This document shows, piece by piece, positions 21,542-33,856 of a stretch of DNA of 56,996 nucleotides; positions within the stretch are counted from its first letter, which is position 1; each line of letters opens with the position of its first letter. Where the stretch lies: contig BBXU01000810.1 of the NCBI GenBank assembly GCA_001598975.1, forward strand, positions 1-56,996, written 5' to 3'. The notes beneath the pieces are model-generated. The model saw nothing but the letters and a program-made list of their open reading frames with translations. It made no database searches and was not told the DNA's origin. Source of the DNA: Parachlorella kessleri. Lineage: Eukaryota; Chlorophyta; Trebouxiophyceae; Chlorellales; Chlorellaceae. Made by a program: the position numbers and the translations under genes.

Positions 21542-24500
21542 TTATTTGATGTGAGCGCTGGGAATGGTGGCTGTCACAGGGCCCTTGCTTGTCATGAAAG
21601 GGACACCCTTGTAGGTACACAGCCCACCTGCAGCAGACAGCTTGTGTGCCATTAAGCATGCACGGCCATACGGAGGTGGCTAGCTGCAGATCGTTACGAG
21701 CCAGCAGCAGCACCTACAGCTTTCTATGCATCAGTGCGCTGGCAAAACAACAGTGCATGCCTTACGACACAGCCAGAGCAAGGCCATTCCGGACGGGGTG
21801 GTGCATGCCATTAAGAATTGGTACTTGGATCTTGTGGTTTGTGGGCATAGTACATCCTGGCTTTTTGTTAGCCCCACTTGGGGGACTCAGCATGGTCAGG
21901 TGGCAGTACGCTGTTAGACTAGACTAGACTAGAGCAAGGCCATGCAAGCACGTCTCCAGGTGAATCTGCAAGCTGCAGGTATTTCATACTCACTTGCATC
22001 CGTCACAAGGTCGGGCGCAATGCGCTCGAATTGCTTCTTCTTGGGGCTCAGCTGAGCTTCCGGCTCGCGACTGTACCTGCTTATAACGACGCATTGACCC
22101 ACAGTTGTGTCCTGCACTGTCTACATTCCTGTAGCTTCCTGAGAATCAATCACCTAGAGCAAGAGGTGCCTTGTAACCTATGGGTTTGCCGTCCATTGTC
22201 ACCTGGTCAAGAAAGCTGCCAGCAGCTCCATGTGCAGCTAATAGTTGCAACCAGTGAGTATGACAACCTTCGCATGCCGCAGCAGCGCAGCAACCAACAC
22301 TCACCCCTCAAAGGTAATGCGCTCCCCTATTGCGGCCCCCTCTGGTGGGATGATGGGGTCGACTTGATCGTGGGCATCATTGGAAGCACATAGCACCTGC
22401 ATGCCCACGAATCCGATGGTGATGCCTCACATTACCTTGCACTTTTCCCCTAGCGCAGCCCCAGCTGATCCGTGGATGTAAACAGCCATGCCGACGCAAC
22501 TAATTTCACAGGCCGTGCGTGGGTGCCATGGGTATCCTCCCATGTTGCAGCCCAAGGGCAAGGGCATTCATGTCCACGTGAGCTCCTTCATCACCCTACT
22601 AGGCCGGCGTCAGACTGCCGGCAATACTTTGCCTCAGAACACCCATGGATGAAAGCACGTCCCCAGCACCACAGAATGCCAGCAGGGTACCAGATGCAGC
22701 AGGACACATCTGCAGACAGACTGCTGCCTCACCATGCCGTAGGACATGACCTCCCGCATCTTGGCAGGTTTCAGGTTGAGCAGCACCACAACCTGCCGGC
22801 CTTGCATCTTCTCAACTGGTACAAACTTAACCAGCCCGCTCACAATCTGCAGCACAATGACGCGCCGGATCCCAAGTGGAGTGGCTGATGCTGCTGATAG
22901 TGTGATGCTTGGAACCCTGCTCAGCACGCGCTGGAGACCTGCTCAGTCCAAAGCCTGATACTTGCGTGTGAAACACAACCTCCATGAAAGCACACGCAGA
23001 GCAGATGACAGCGGGGTCATGCTGAGCATGCCCATGTGGCCGATGGAAACATGGCTGCTGCAGTGCAGCTTGGCAGCTGCCTCAGGGACGGGCGAGTACC
23101 TGGCGGGGCTTGTCCTCCCCCACATCGATCTCCTCCACATACAGCGAGTCTGCATTGGGGTGCCGGTCCACCTTCACTATCTGCCCCACCCTGCACACAG
23201 CCAGCCAGCTTTGTGTGGTACACCGCACCAATGGCTAGAGGTAGTGAAGACCTACTAAGGGAAGCTTGTCGCCTGGCTGTGACTGAGATGCAAGGGGAGA
23301 GCGCAGCAGCCAGGCTACCCTGCTCCGCCGACAGCGGGCGCTCCTGCGCTGACTTCACCACTGGGACATGTTGCACCCTGCCACATGACAGCCTACCCGA
23401 CATGGCCCCTGGAAGTGTTCGCGTAGTTCAGGCGGGAATCGCACCTGATATCTAGCATGTCCACTGCTACGTCATCACTGGCCTTTCCTGCTGGCGCCTC
23501 CGCTGACACAGCGGGCGTAGCAGGGGCAGCGCCACCTCCCTTCTCCTTCTTCTCTTTCTTCTTATCCTGCGACCAGGGACTACTTCATTTACAACTGGAA
23601 ATGACCAGGGAGCTTCACCAACATGTTCCCAAAAGCCACACGCCCGGTGCAGCGAGCAAGAGCACTGCCAGTGCCTCGACAGTGCCAAGGCAAGCTCGTC
23701 CACCTGCCTGCCTGGAAGCAGCCGCCGCCACAATGCAACGTGCCGGCACTAAATCACAGCTCACCTTCTTCTCAGCTCCTGCAGGGGCTGCAGCCGTGCC
23801 ATCTGCTGCAGGCGCCGCTGCCACAGAAGCTGCAGGCTGGGCTACTGAGTCGGCGACAGCTGCAGGAGCCTTCTTGTCTGCCTTGGCGCTAGCAGCTGCC
23901 CCCTTGCCATTAGCAGAGCTCTGACTTGCCTCAGCCTTGGGCTGCAAGCACCAGTACCAGAGTCCCAACTGAGCCCCAGCTAAACAGCGCACAGTAACTG
24001 GGACTCTCAAGTTGCATCGTGTATCCAGACAGCTGTTCGCTGCTGGTGATTGCAGGGATGTTGACTGCCAGCCTCGTGTCGCTACATGTGTCCTCAGTTA
24101 CCGAGGGCCGCAGGTTCCCGCTGGGCATCATGGGATTCGATTGGGTGACCCCTGGACCTGTGCATGCGCACCAGCCACACCTGCGGTGCGGGGGGTGGCG
24201 GCGGCGCCACAAACCGCGGCTTGGCGAACGTGGCTGGCGGGAACACGGCCGTGCGGTCGGCGGCGTGGTGCAGGAAGTCGTACCAGCGGAGCAGGTTGGC
24301 AAAGTGCAGGTGCTGGGCCACGGGGAAGCCACACTGCAGGAGCAGCGGCGCAGCCCTAGGGCATGTAGGAGGAGTTTTGGACTACTGCTGTGTGTTGAAT
24401 CCAAAGTTTGCGTGCAGTTGTGATCACCGTGGGCCAGGCTTGCTTGCCAAAACTTAGGCATTCACGCAGAAGGACCGCAGGACACTTAACACTGTTGACA

Positions 24501-25275
24501 CATTAGCGTCATACTCACGCTGCCCACCCGCCGCGCTCCACCAGTCCCATCCGAGCGCGAACTTTCACCATTTTTCAGTCTAGCCATGTATGGCTTGCCC
24601 CTGCTCATCTTGCAAACCCTGCCGGTGGCACTCACTCACCACTGCAGGCTGCACCGCTGCATACAGCACCAGGTCCGCCAGGGTCAGTGTGCTGCCGGTG
24701 AGGAAGGTTTGTGTCTGCAGCCAGTCGTTGATGCGGACCAGCTTGTCGTCCATCAGGGGGCTCAGCTGGGTGTGGCGGTAGGCGAGCCACTCGGCCACCT
24801 GCAAAGGTTGTGGATGCTGGGGTCGCAAATGCACATCCAAAACAGCTAACATCCCCTTCAGAAGTGCTTAATAGACTGGTAAACACACCCATATGGTCTC
24901 TTGTAACGTGTGACTGGAGCCGCGGGCTTGGCTAGCCCAGCCGGCCTACAGCGGTGTGGTGGCAGCCCGGAACAGTGGCGCCCAACTTGCTGCCATTTGT
25001 GAAAACACTGACCCGTCCATCAATGGCAGCACAAATACCTTGGCCTGCTGCTCTGGTGTCCGGCCCAGCAGCTGCTCTGCCAGAGGGGACATGCCCGCAA
25101 TGCAGCGGCAGGCGGTGTTGAGGCCAAAGGCCTTGCTGCCTCCATGACTGAACTCCACATCAGCCACGTCTGCCACACTGATGGAAATACTGTTTTGTAC
25201 GGAACAGTAGGCGGCCACTAGCTTGAGAGTCTGGGCTGCTGGCCCAGCCGGCGCCTTGAAGTCTACCTCCACCAT
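21542..25275 (-). CDS. AIMP1/Arc1p-like tRNA-binding cofactor (GST-C-like plus EMAP II-type tRBD)
   Basis: Cytosolic scaffold that presents tRNA to aminoacyl-tRNA synthetases. Ten exons join in phase to 437 aa: 25275-25039, 24798-24640, 24333-24181, 23941-23765, 23566-23445, 23190-23100, 22846-22733, 22396-22305, 22076-21994, 21627-21542. Residues about 80-160 form a GST C-terminal-like helical domain ([18 protein letters not shown], then [13 protein letters not shown]). A Lys/Ala-rich linker (184-280, including DKKKEKKEK) follows. The OB-fold tRNA-binding domain starts at [20 protein letters not shown] and continues with [35 protein letters not shown] and [15 protein letters not shown]. It ends [15 protein letters not shown]. 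The same GST-C-like plus tRBD order is known in plant AIMP1-like proteins. The last intron holds a retroposon-like fragment (21788-21930). It diverges from TIM8. Confidence 0.92.
21775..21943 (+). mobile_element. Truncated retroposon-like fragment in an intron, flanked by 13-bp direct repeats
   Basis: About 143 bp (21788-21930) resemble the 3' part of the element at 49787-50177. Shared words include GGTACTTGGATCTT, GGGCATAGTA, CCCCACTTGGG and CATGGTCAGGTGGC, and both copies end in repeated CTAGA units. The insert is bounded by AGAGCAAGGCCAT at 21775-21787 and again at 21931-21943, which looks like a target-site duplication. It sits in the last intron of the AIMP1-like gene, opposite to its transcription. 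No coding capacity was recognised. Confidence 0.7.
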
Positions 25276-25768
25276 TTGCCTCCATGTGCTTTGATCAGCG
25301 GAAAAAGAGCTCATCTGCCTCGATCGCCGACTTGCGCCCTCTGGGCCAGTGGGGGGTCCATCAGGTCGATTTTTGCCCCACGCAACCCCCACTGTCTTGG
25401 AGCATGATTCCGGTGGTTCATGGTGTGCCTTCAGCAGCATATAACAGTTCCAATTGCCGTACAAAAGAGCTGAAGTCGTGCAGGGCTCCATCGCTGAGTT
25501 CGTTTCAACCTTGTAATATCAGGTATGCACAACCTATTGGCCCTCTATCAGAGCTCTGCATGAGACAAGAAAACATTTGCTAGGGAGGGCTGCTCAGCTC
25601 AGGCTTGGGTTTGTTGGTGGGCGTGGGGGTCTTGGCATGTGCGACTGCCTTGGCAGCCCCATGCTGCCTACGGTGTATAGTTCGGCTGTATAACAGTACC
25701 TTGTGTCAGGGACACGACTCTTGTCACCTACAGCCGCTGCCTTCTCCGCCTTGCAGAGAGGGGCAGCT
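25276..25768. promoter_or_regulatory. Divergent spacer AIMP1-like / TIM8
   Basis: 493 bp between two start codons on opposite strands. A good acceptor (cgccttgcag at 25747-25756) lies 12 nt before the TIM8 ATG, so part of this region is probably a 5'-UTR intron of TIM8. No other gene is visible. Confidence 0.4.
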
Positions 25769-26458
25769 ATGGCGGCTGAGGCAGGGAAGCGACAACCAAG
25801 CGCGCAGATGACACAGTTCCTGGTCCAGGAACAAGCCAAGGCGCAGTTGCAGCAGACGGTGGCAAGGCTAACAGATGAATGCTTCGATAAGTGTGTGGGC
25901 AACCCAGGTGTGTGGCTTGCTGCGTCGAGTACGAAGCCTTAGCCATCCCACTGGTGTCCTCTGAGGGCACACCCGTCCAGTCCTCTGTGTACAGTGAGTC
26001 CCTGTAAGCAGCTGTTGAACACGAGGGTTACCTGGGTGCAGGGAACTACTTGAGCTCGCGGGAGCAGGCATGCCTTGACAACTGCTCACGGCGCTTCCTG
26101 GAGACCACACAATTCGTGGTGAAATACTTTCAGGTGCGGGTGGTAATGCAGTCGGTGTTGCTTTGCCCGCTGCGCACCAGCTTTGTGGTTGGAGTTCCCA
26201 AGCTGGTGGCAGCAGGCATTGAAGTAGATAATGTTCTGCAGGTGAGAGGTTGGCTTGTTTGCTTCAATTTTGCTGCTTGGTGTATACCTACAGTGCTGAA
26301 GGAGGATGGCAGAACCTGGGAGTTTGGATAGTAAGGGCTTGCCTACCTGCTATGTATTTGACTGAGTGGGCATTGGTAGTTTGGCACTTCATCCTGCCTC
26401 TCCTTTTTCAAATTTGCAGTCCAAGGCAGGCGGCGGCCGAGACAGTGACTTCCACTGA
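25769..26458 (+). CDS. TIM8: Small TIM chaperone, Tim8 type
   Basis: Mitochondrial intermembrane-space chaperone that, with Tim13, escorts hydrophobic precursors to the TIM22 machinery. Three exons, 25769-25907, 26042-26133 and 26420-26458, give 89 aa, the normal size. The twin CX3C signature is intact: CFDKC, then CLDNC, which form the two disulphides. FLVQEQAKAQLQQTVARLT precedes the first motif. YLSSREQACLDNCSRRFLET and TQFVVKYFQ follow, and ETTQF near the end favours Tim8 over Tim9/10/13. There is no cleavable presequence, as expected for MIA40 substrates. The short last exon encodes SKAGGGRDSDFH. Confidence 0.92.
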
Positions 26459-27201
26459 AGAGGCCTACAAGCTGCTGGGCTGCCACATAGGATTTGCCAG
26501 CAACAGCGATGCCGACGCGCTATGTGTGTACTAGCTCTTTGTTGGGTGACAGAGTTGTGAGGCTGTGCAAGCTTCGCTGTGGGACGCACAGGCATTTGCT
26601 GTGCTGGCATGGAGCAAGGCGTGACTGTGGGGTGGGGTGAACTCGCCCTGCTCGGTGGCCGTACCCCACGTAAAGAAATTTGTTGTGTGTTGGTTAGGTA
26701 GGCTGAGCTGACCAGGGCGCGCTAAGTCCTTCAGTAGACGTCAACACCGTATGTATTGTTAGCCAGGGCGGTAGCTGGTATGCAGGCCTGCGGTTCCGTA
26801 GACTGTGGTGTTGGTAGAAACCCAGGTATATTTAGGGCACTAGCAACGTAAAGAAGGAATGCTTAACAGCGAACCTGGATATATAAGTGGGGAAGCTAGC
26901 CAAGGTTGGCCCTGTACTGGGGTGTGTACTGCCTGATTGCACACACTGGACGGGGCTACAAATGCCCCGTTGCGGACCTTGGCAGCCGCAGTGTTCCCAC
27001 ACTCCTTCTGCCCGGCAACCTGCCTTCGAAACAGACGAAGCACACGGCTTCGTCTGGTGTACGGTCTTCAAGCAGGGCGACTGCCTTACCCACGGCACAA
27101 CGCTCAGCAGGTTATCTTCACCCTAGGTCAGGAGGCTGGCCTTGATTTATTTGTGAATTGTACTCGATGTGTGCTTTCCAGGCTGCCATGACTGATCAGT
27201 G
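26459..27201. other. Spacer between TIM8 and the UNR-like gene
   Basis: 743 bp with no recognisable exon. It should contain the TIM8 3' UTR and the promoter of the UNR-like gene. No TGTAA was found close to the TIM8 stop. Open frames around 26890-27190 have no family resemblance and lack supporting splice signals. Confidence 0.4.
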
Positions 27202-30200
27202 ATGAGCAGTCCTGATCCCGCAGGGCCAACAACAATGACCAGCGGCGACGTTCCCCAGCCTGTTCCCCTCGAGGGGAAAGTCGAGCGTGAGTCCAAGGCA
27301 GAGTCCAGCCCCGGTTTGCCGAGGCATGGGCCCTCGGACAGGAAACCCAGGCGTGGGCAGGGCCAACAGCACAAGGGAAAGCACCAGATAGAGATTCCCG
27401 AGGATGCTGAGCGGGAACTGGGGGTGGTGGTGTCCCACCAGGATAAGGTAGGCGCTAGCGGCTGGGGCATGTTGTTCAGCAGATACAGAGGTTGCATTTA
27501 GCCCGCAGCTGCAGGTGTTGTACACTTTTTTTGTTGGGATGAGCCTCACCCTTGCGCGCAGTGCTATTGTTGCCTGGATGCTTGTCGCGCCAGGTGGTTT
27601 GCGGAAGGCGTTGTGTCCTAGAGCCGGCGACTTGCTGACCTGCCTTGTTCTTGACGGTGTCCTAACAGTCGCGATGCTGTCTTGCTTCTTACTCCCAAAC
27701 GCCCTCGTCCCGTGGTTGTAGCTCACACTTCCCAAGGATGCTTGCAAGCCCGGCTTATCACGCCTCCCGTCCCTGCCCTGCCTGCCTCTGCAGTTTGGCT
27801 TCATCAAGGCCATCAGCCGCGACGCCCGCTACTTCTTCCACGTCAGCGACACCGATGGCCACACCTGCCCCAGCGCCCGCGTTTCGTTCGTCGTTGCCAA
27901 GGACCTCACCACCGGCCGTGACGTGGCCTATGATGTCAGGGTCCTGCCTGGGGCACTCGCAAGCGCTGGTGTAGCTGGGGGCCGTGGTGGCGCCGTTGCC
28001 AGCGGCGGCATCTCCTCTGATGCGGAGCAACAGCAAGGGGCCCAGCAGGAAAGGCAGCATGGCAACGGGGGCGGTGTTGTGGAAAGTCGGAGCCGCACAC
28101 CACCCGTCGACAGGCGCAGCCGCACACCGCCGGTGGACAGGCGCAGCCGCACGCCGCCGCCAGTCGGTGGCCGGCGCGGCAGCGGTGGCAGTGGCGGCGG
28201 CACTGGCAACAGCAGCGGGAAGGCTCCTGGTAGGAGTGGAGGAGCGATGACCTGGGGGGAGGAAAAGGCAGCCAGGGCAGCTGCTGCGGCAGCTGCGGCG
28301 CTGGGCGGCAAGGAGGGGCAGGAGAGTGGGAGAGCGACGCCCCAGCGGGGCGGTCCGTTCCCAAGCACTGCAAAGGACAGCGAGGCTGCTGAGGCTGCCC
28401 CTGGTGCGGCAGCTGGGGAAGCTGGCGAGCCTGTAGGCAAGCCCAGCAGCGATGCCGCCGTCGCTGCCCCTGCTGACATGGAAGACCCCAGTTCAGCTAC
28501 TGCTACCCCCTTAGCTGCTGCTGACAGCAATGTTGAGGCAGCGGCTGGGCCTGCAGGCGGTCAGCCTCAGTGGCCCAAGGCAGCAGGGCGGGGCAGTGGC
28601 CAGCCGGGCGGGCCGCAGCAGTATGCCAACTTTGGCGGCGGCGGCGGCAGCAGCAAGGGTCAGCAGCAGGGGCAAGGCAGGCCCAAGAAAGCGCGTGAGG
28701 AGCGGTTGCCAGGTGGGCTGGGCGGGTTTGTTTTTGTGATTGGGCACGAACTGGCGGTGTATTTGCAGCCAACAGGGTGTGTGCCTAGGTGTCCGGGTGA
28801 TAGATGTTACAGGCTGTGATGTGGGCTCTCAGGCCATTTTACCTACCGACGGTGTTGGTGTTTAGGGGTGCCATTCAGCTGAGAGGTTTTGTTGCAATGG
28901 GCTTGGTGGCAGGCCCGATTAATTTCTTGGCTCTTACAGTACCACAGGAAGGTATTGGTGATCGGATAGTATTGTTGTGACTGAGGCACTCTTTGAGGGT
29001 CCCGGAGGATTCCACTCCATCTAGCAACCTGAGGATTTGGAGACTGTGCACTTGAGCTGGGTTCACCCTGCCGAGATCTGCATATTGTGCCCGTCAACAG
29101 GCAAGCGGCAGGGCAGCGTGGCCCAGGTGGCGCGGGGCGCGCGCAGCGTCCATCTCGACGATGGCGTGATTCTGTACCGCGATCCTGACGGGCTGCAGTA
29201 CGAAGCCAAGTATGGCAACTACCGCTTGACAGGTGCGCAGACAGGCAGATGGGTGCAGCTAGGGCAGCAAAGAGGGCGAGGAAGCGGAGGGAGGCCACCT
29301 GTGCTTCTCACTTGGTGGGCTAAGGAGGCTTGCAATTGTGACGTTGACCTGGAGAGGCAGCGTTGCATGTGTTGTGCATGCTTGGCAGGGGTGCCTTGTG
29401 GGGCCTCCCTAGGACCCAAAAGGTGAGCAGCAGCCGCGGGGTGACTGCCTTGCGCGACTGCGATTGCTGCAGACGGCAGCCACCAGCTGGAGGTGGGCAA
29501 CCAGGTGGACTTTGAGGTGGTGGTCAACCCCAGCACAGGAGCCAGGCGGGCCATCAATGTGCGCTTCATCGGCAAGGTGGGTGCTGGAGCAGGACTGCTG
29601 CAATCAACCACTAGGCAACTTCTGGGCGTTAGTTGCGCTGGCTGCCTGGGGGGCAGCAGGAGCAGCAGCAGGAGGGGTGTAGTCTGGGCTGCTGGACAAA
29701 TTGTGGTGAGTCCCAGCCCCGTTGGGAAGAGAGCAAGGACAAGCTTGTGGTGCGCTGCCTGCACAAGTTGCCCACGACTTGCTCAGCCGCTACCTTGCCA
29801 TGATTTACAGCGAGTAGATGAACGCTGCAATGTAAACATGCGGGGGACTGACACCTGCTCATGGAGTAAGGTTCCACATGTGTGAAGCTTGGGTGTTCTG
29901 CTGCCTGTTCCCTCATTTGCAGTCCATTGCACCTTCCCCGTCACTGGAAGTCTCCATGGCGGCTGCACTGGCTACCCCCGAGAATGGCAGCGCGGCCAGC
30001 GCACACCCACAGCAGGCACATCAGCAGCCGCAGCAGCAGCCAGCGCAGCAGCATGATGAAGGGCCCCAGCCCGCGATAGACGCCCCAGCGCCCCTGTCGG
30101 TGGCGGCGCCGGTGGTGCATGTGGTCACGGCGCCGGCGCCGGGGCGCCAGCTGGGCCGCGTGGCGCTGCTCAAGAAGGAGTTTGGCTTCATTCGGCAGAT

Positions 30201-33200
30201 GGAGCGGCCCGGGGACCTGTTCTTCCACTTCTCGCAGCTGCAAGGCATCCCGCCTGCTGAGCTCAAGGTGCCAACTAGGAGCTTAGTTGTTCTCTTCCTG
30301 CAATAGCCTTTTTAGGGTTATAGGTGCTGCACCGGTGCTAGCCTGGGACAGCGTGTGTGGTGTTGCGGAGCCCCGCAGGAGGCAACCCAAGCTGGTATAT
30401 GTCAGCCGGACATCTGTTGCAAATTGCTTTCAAGTGCCGGCCAGCACCAATCCTCAGGCGGAATAGCCCACGGCGGCACCTCTTATCGCTGAAGCGCTAT
30501 TCCGTTGATGGTGGCAGGCGGGGCCAACAGAGCGAACAGTTATGGCCAAACTCCACTGACATTGGCGGGGTGCACTGATGCTCTGGGTCCTTGCCTGCTA
30601 CACTTATACTTAGGACATCACGTCACCTGGGGCTGCAGGTGGGGGAGGACGTGGAGTACACTGTGCAGCGGGACGGGCAGGATGGCAGGCTAAGCGCCAT
30701 CGCCATCCGGCGGGCGCCCCCTGGGGCTGTTGTATTTGATGTGATCAGCGAGGCCACCTACAGGGGAGTGGTGCTGGAGAAGCCCGCACCCACCAAGCAG
30801 GTGGGGTGGAGGGTCTTGCCACCCGCAGGCGGGGCGTTCTGTTTTGCGCCCTAGGCACTGGGTAGCCTCTGCCAGGGCTGGGTATGTGCGGTGCGCTTTG
30901 CAAGTGGGTACTGTGTGTGGGCCTGTCAAGGGGGGACAACCCGTGCTAGTTCAAGTGCAACCCAAGCAGATGTCTTAAGACATGTTCTGAGCAAACGCTG
31001 CATGACGGATGACCAGGCCGGCGGTGCTAAAGCGTGTTTGCTTGTCCTGGTTTGCTTACGGGAGGCCGCAGTGCTTGCCGCTGCTGGAGTGAATAAGTTA
31101 TTCCCTTGTTCTGAGGCCCATTGGAGCTTCAGTGACATGCCATGCTCCCTGGTAACACTACGAGCTTTACACCCCTGCCTGCAGCGGGCTGTATGCCCTC
31201 GCACGGACTGGTGTGTCACAGCTCTTGACACAGCTTGTCCTGCCATGCACCTCCCCGTTGCAGTACGGTCAGACCAGCGGCCTGTTGGAGTACGTCCCTC
31301 CTGAGGGCGGCGCAAAGACCAAGATCACCTTTGCTGCCGCCGATGCCATCCAGTTGCAGCCCATGCGCACGGGAGACCACGTGTCCTTCCGCATAGCCAC
31401 CAACCTTCAGGTCTGCTGCCACTGGGAGCATTGGGCACTGCTGGCTTTGGCAAAGGCTGCCTGGGACATGACCACCTTGAAAGTTGGTGTCAGGCCCTGT
31501 TATGCAGTTCGCTTTGCTGCCGGCGTGTCTCTCTGCTTGGGGCCCACCTGGTTCAGTATTTTTACTTCCAAGCACTGTCACCTTCGTAACGGCGTATCTT
31601 GGGACTGCGTGGATGCTTGCAGCCGAGCAAGAACAATTCCGGCCCCTGAGTGACATAGGTCCCCATGTGTGAGTGGTTTGCAGGCCGCTAAGGCCGCCGC
31701 CCGCAGCAATAACCCGTTGGTGCAGCAGCATGCTGGCAGGCGGGCAGTGGAGGTGTCGCTGGTGCGCCTGGCTGGCATGGTGGTGGCCACCAAGAGCCAG
31801 TTTGGCTTCATCACATATAAGGAGCCTGCCGGCGGGAGTGAGACGGAGCGCAAGGTGTTCTTCCATAACAACGAGGTGGGTGGCTGGGTGGGCGGCGGGT
31901 GACGGGGGCAACCGCGGCGAGCGATAAGGGGCTTAAAGTATTCAAGCGGGCGGGGAGACAGCAGTTTTATGAGCGACGGCCTGTGCGACATGCGGTTGCT
32001 TGCTTGGCTGTCTCAGCTTCGGGGTTTTCAGATAATGCATAGCTGACGCCTTGGTTGTCTCAGCTTCTGGCCGCCTTGTAGGATGAAGCGCTGCTGGCAG
32101 CTGCCAGTCGCTGTTTGCCGTTTGATGTGCCACAACACCACGGGGAACACACACACGCAGTGTACGGTCACAGTCAGGCACTGTTGAGTTTATGTCCCGT
32201 TGTCCAGCAGTGCGGAGCTCGACAGCAATGCCTTCTGCAACAGCGGATTGCACATGATGTTTGCTGTACCGTGTACTGCTTGCAGGTTGTGGGTGGCGTC
32301 CAGCTCAAGCCGGGGGACGAGGTGGCGTTTGTGCTGCACACCCATACTAAGACGGGGGAGCTGAATGCACAGCGGGTCAGCCGGACCAAGGAGGCGCCAG
32401 AGGACTTCCAGCTGCCAGGTAGGCACACATCTGGTGCCCCGGCTTGCTCGCCTGGGTGACGAACTGGGCTTGGGCTGCATGAGATACTGTGCCCTGGCTG
32501 CCTGGCGCTGTTTGTCCGCCTGTCTCTCCCAGGCTTGTGCACGGCAGTTGCCTGGTAGGGCGAAGCGTCGCGCCTGCAGTTTGGACCTGGGGTGATGTAT
32601 TGTGCGCTTGCAGCTTACCTGGCGGCCAGTGCACACTGTGTCTGATGGATTCTCTTCCTTCAACCGTGCGCTTGGCGCTCGTAGCCGGCTTGCAAACTCC
32701 CGGTTGCCCGGTGTTCCCTGCAGAGACGGAGTTGCCTGACCGCAACCCCAACCAGGTGAAGTTTGTGGGCAACCTGGCCGGTGGCGAGCACAAGAAGCAG
32801 GCGCAGCCCAAGGTGGGTGCAAGCAAGCTACCCAGGCTGCTGCTAGTGGCCACCACGTTCTCCACCCTCAGCACTGCTGTGTGCCCGCCTGCACCTGTGC
32901 TGGGTGTATCTCTGGCCTGCCCTAGTTTCGTATCAATTGTGGCATTTGCGCTGGCAACGCCAAACCGGCATTTGCCTTACGCCTATTTTTTTTATGGCAA
33001 CAGTAGCAGCCGCACTCGTGCCCTGGCTACTTCGTGTCTTGCCTCAGTGCACATGCCACGGTTCCCGCCGCAGGGCCCTGATGGCACTCGTGGCTTCTCT
33101 ATGGGCCGAGGCAAGGGCCTGCCGCCCCAGGCCGGCCTGGTCCTGCACCCGCTGGCCCCCGGCTCCGCAGCCCTGGGGGCAATACATCAAGTATCCCCAG

Positions 33201-33856
33201 CTGCCGCGGCAGCAGGGGCGTTGGGCACAGCAGCCTCACCGTTTGCAGCTGCGGCTGGGCATGCTGCCAGCAGCGCACATCCAGGAGGGGCGCATCAGCT
33301 GCCACCGCTGCTGTCGGTGGCATCAGCTTCGCTGGAGGTGTCAGAGGCTGCCATTGATGCGACCAAGCTGGAGGTGCTGCGCACGCTTGCCTCTGGCGGC
33401 CAGCGCCGCTCGCTGTCAGGCCCGCTGAACCCCTCCGCCGTGTCGTTTGTGCCGCGCACGTTCAGCATGGAACGCTTTGTGACTGCTACCAGCGAGCTCA
33501 GCATGCAAAGCTCGGCAAGCTTTGCGCTGCCCAGCGTGGCGGCACCAGCTGGCAGGGCCCCCAGCCCGGCAGTGGAGCCTGTCGCTGCCAAGGCCAGTGA
33601 ACAGAGCACAACCGGAGAGAGGCCCTCTCATGGACCCAGTGGGGTGGATGGTGAGGCCAGCGCTCTGGGTGCTGAGGCAGCTGGGAAAGAGATGCAAGAG
33701 CATGCACCAAAGGACGGCCAGGCGGACGGAGCAGGCAGCGTGGGAGATGCACTAGCTGATGATGGGGCAGAAGACTCGTCAGTAGCAGTTGCTGGCGGCT
33801 CGGTGGGTGCAAGCAGTTCAGGTGCTCACGGAAGGGCGAACCAGGCTTTGGAGTGA
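27202..33856 (+). CDS. UNR/CSDE1-like multi-cold-shock-domain RNA-binding protein
   Basis: Predicted single-stranded RNA-binding regulator of mRNA translation or stability. Eleven exons join in phase to 1083 aa: 27202-27447, 27794-28712, 29101-29232, 29473-29576, 29923-30267, 30639-30800, 31264-31410, 31684-31875, 32286-32418, 32724-32812, 33074-33856. Three canonical cold-shock domains show both RNP motifs: GVVV...FGFIKA/YFFHV (about 74-135), VALLKKEFGFIRQ/LFFHF (about 545-605) and MVVATKSQFGFITY/VFFHNN (about 715-790). Between them lie degenerate domains: GSVAQVARGARSVHLDDG (about 392) and YGQTSGLLEYV...ITFAAADAI (about 630-685). This canonical/non-canonical alternation is the hallmark of animal CSDE1/UNR. 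Domain 1 is followed by a 250-residue disordered insert with RSRTPPVDR repeats. The C-terminal 260 residues are Ala/Ser/Pro-rich. Exact orthology is not proven. Confidence 0.86.
28091..28177 (+). repeat. 27-bp coding tandem repeat (RSRTPPVDR units)
   Basis: Three units of about 27 bp start at 28091, 28118 and 28145 and encode SRTPPVDRR-type nonapeptides, the third expanded to RTPPPVGGRR. They lie in the disordered insert of the UNR-like protein. The RS/TP composition resembles phosphorylation-prone RS motifs of splicing factors. Confidence 0.8.

Noticed and set aside
28091..28177. Evenly spaced repeats considered as a CRISPR array
   Set aside because: Units are contiguous coding repeats without spacers, inside a eukaryotic exon.
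27928..28530. 200-codon minus-strand frame opposite the UNR-like gene
   Set aside because: It mirrors the repeat-rich exon of the plus-strand gene; Pro/Leu/Ala composition is explained by reverse reading of Gly/Ala-rich codons.
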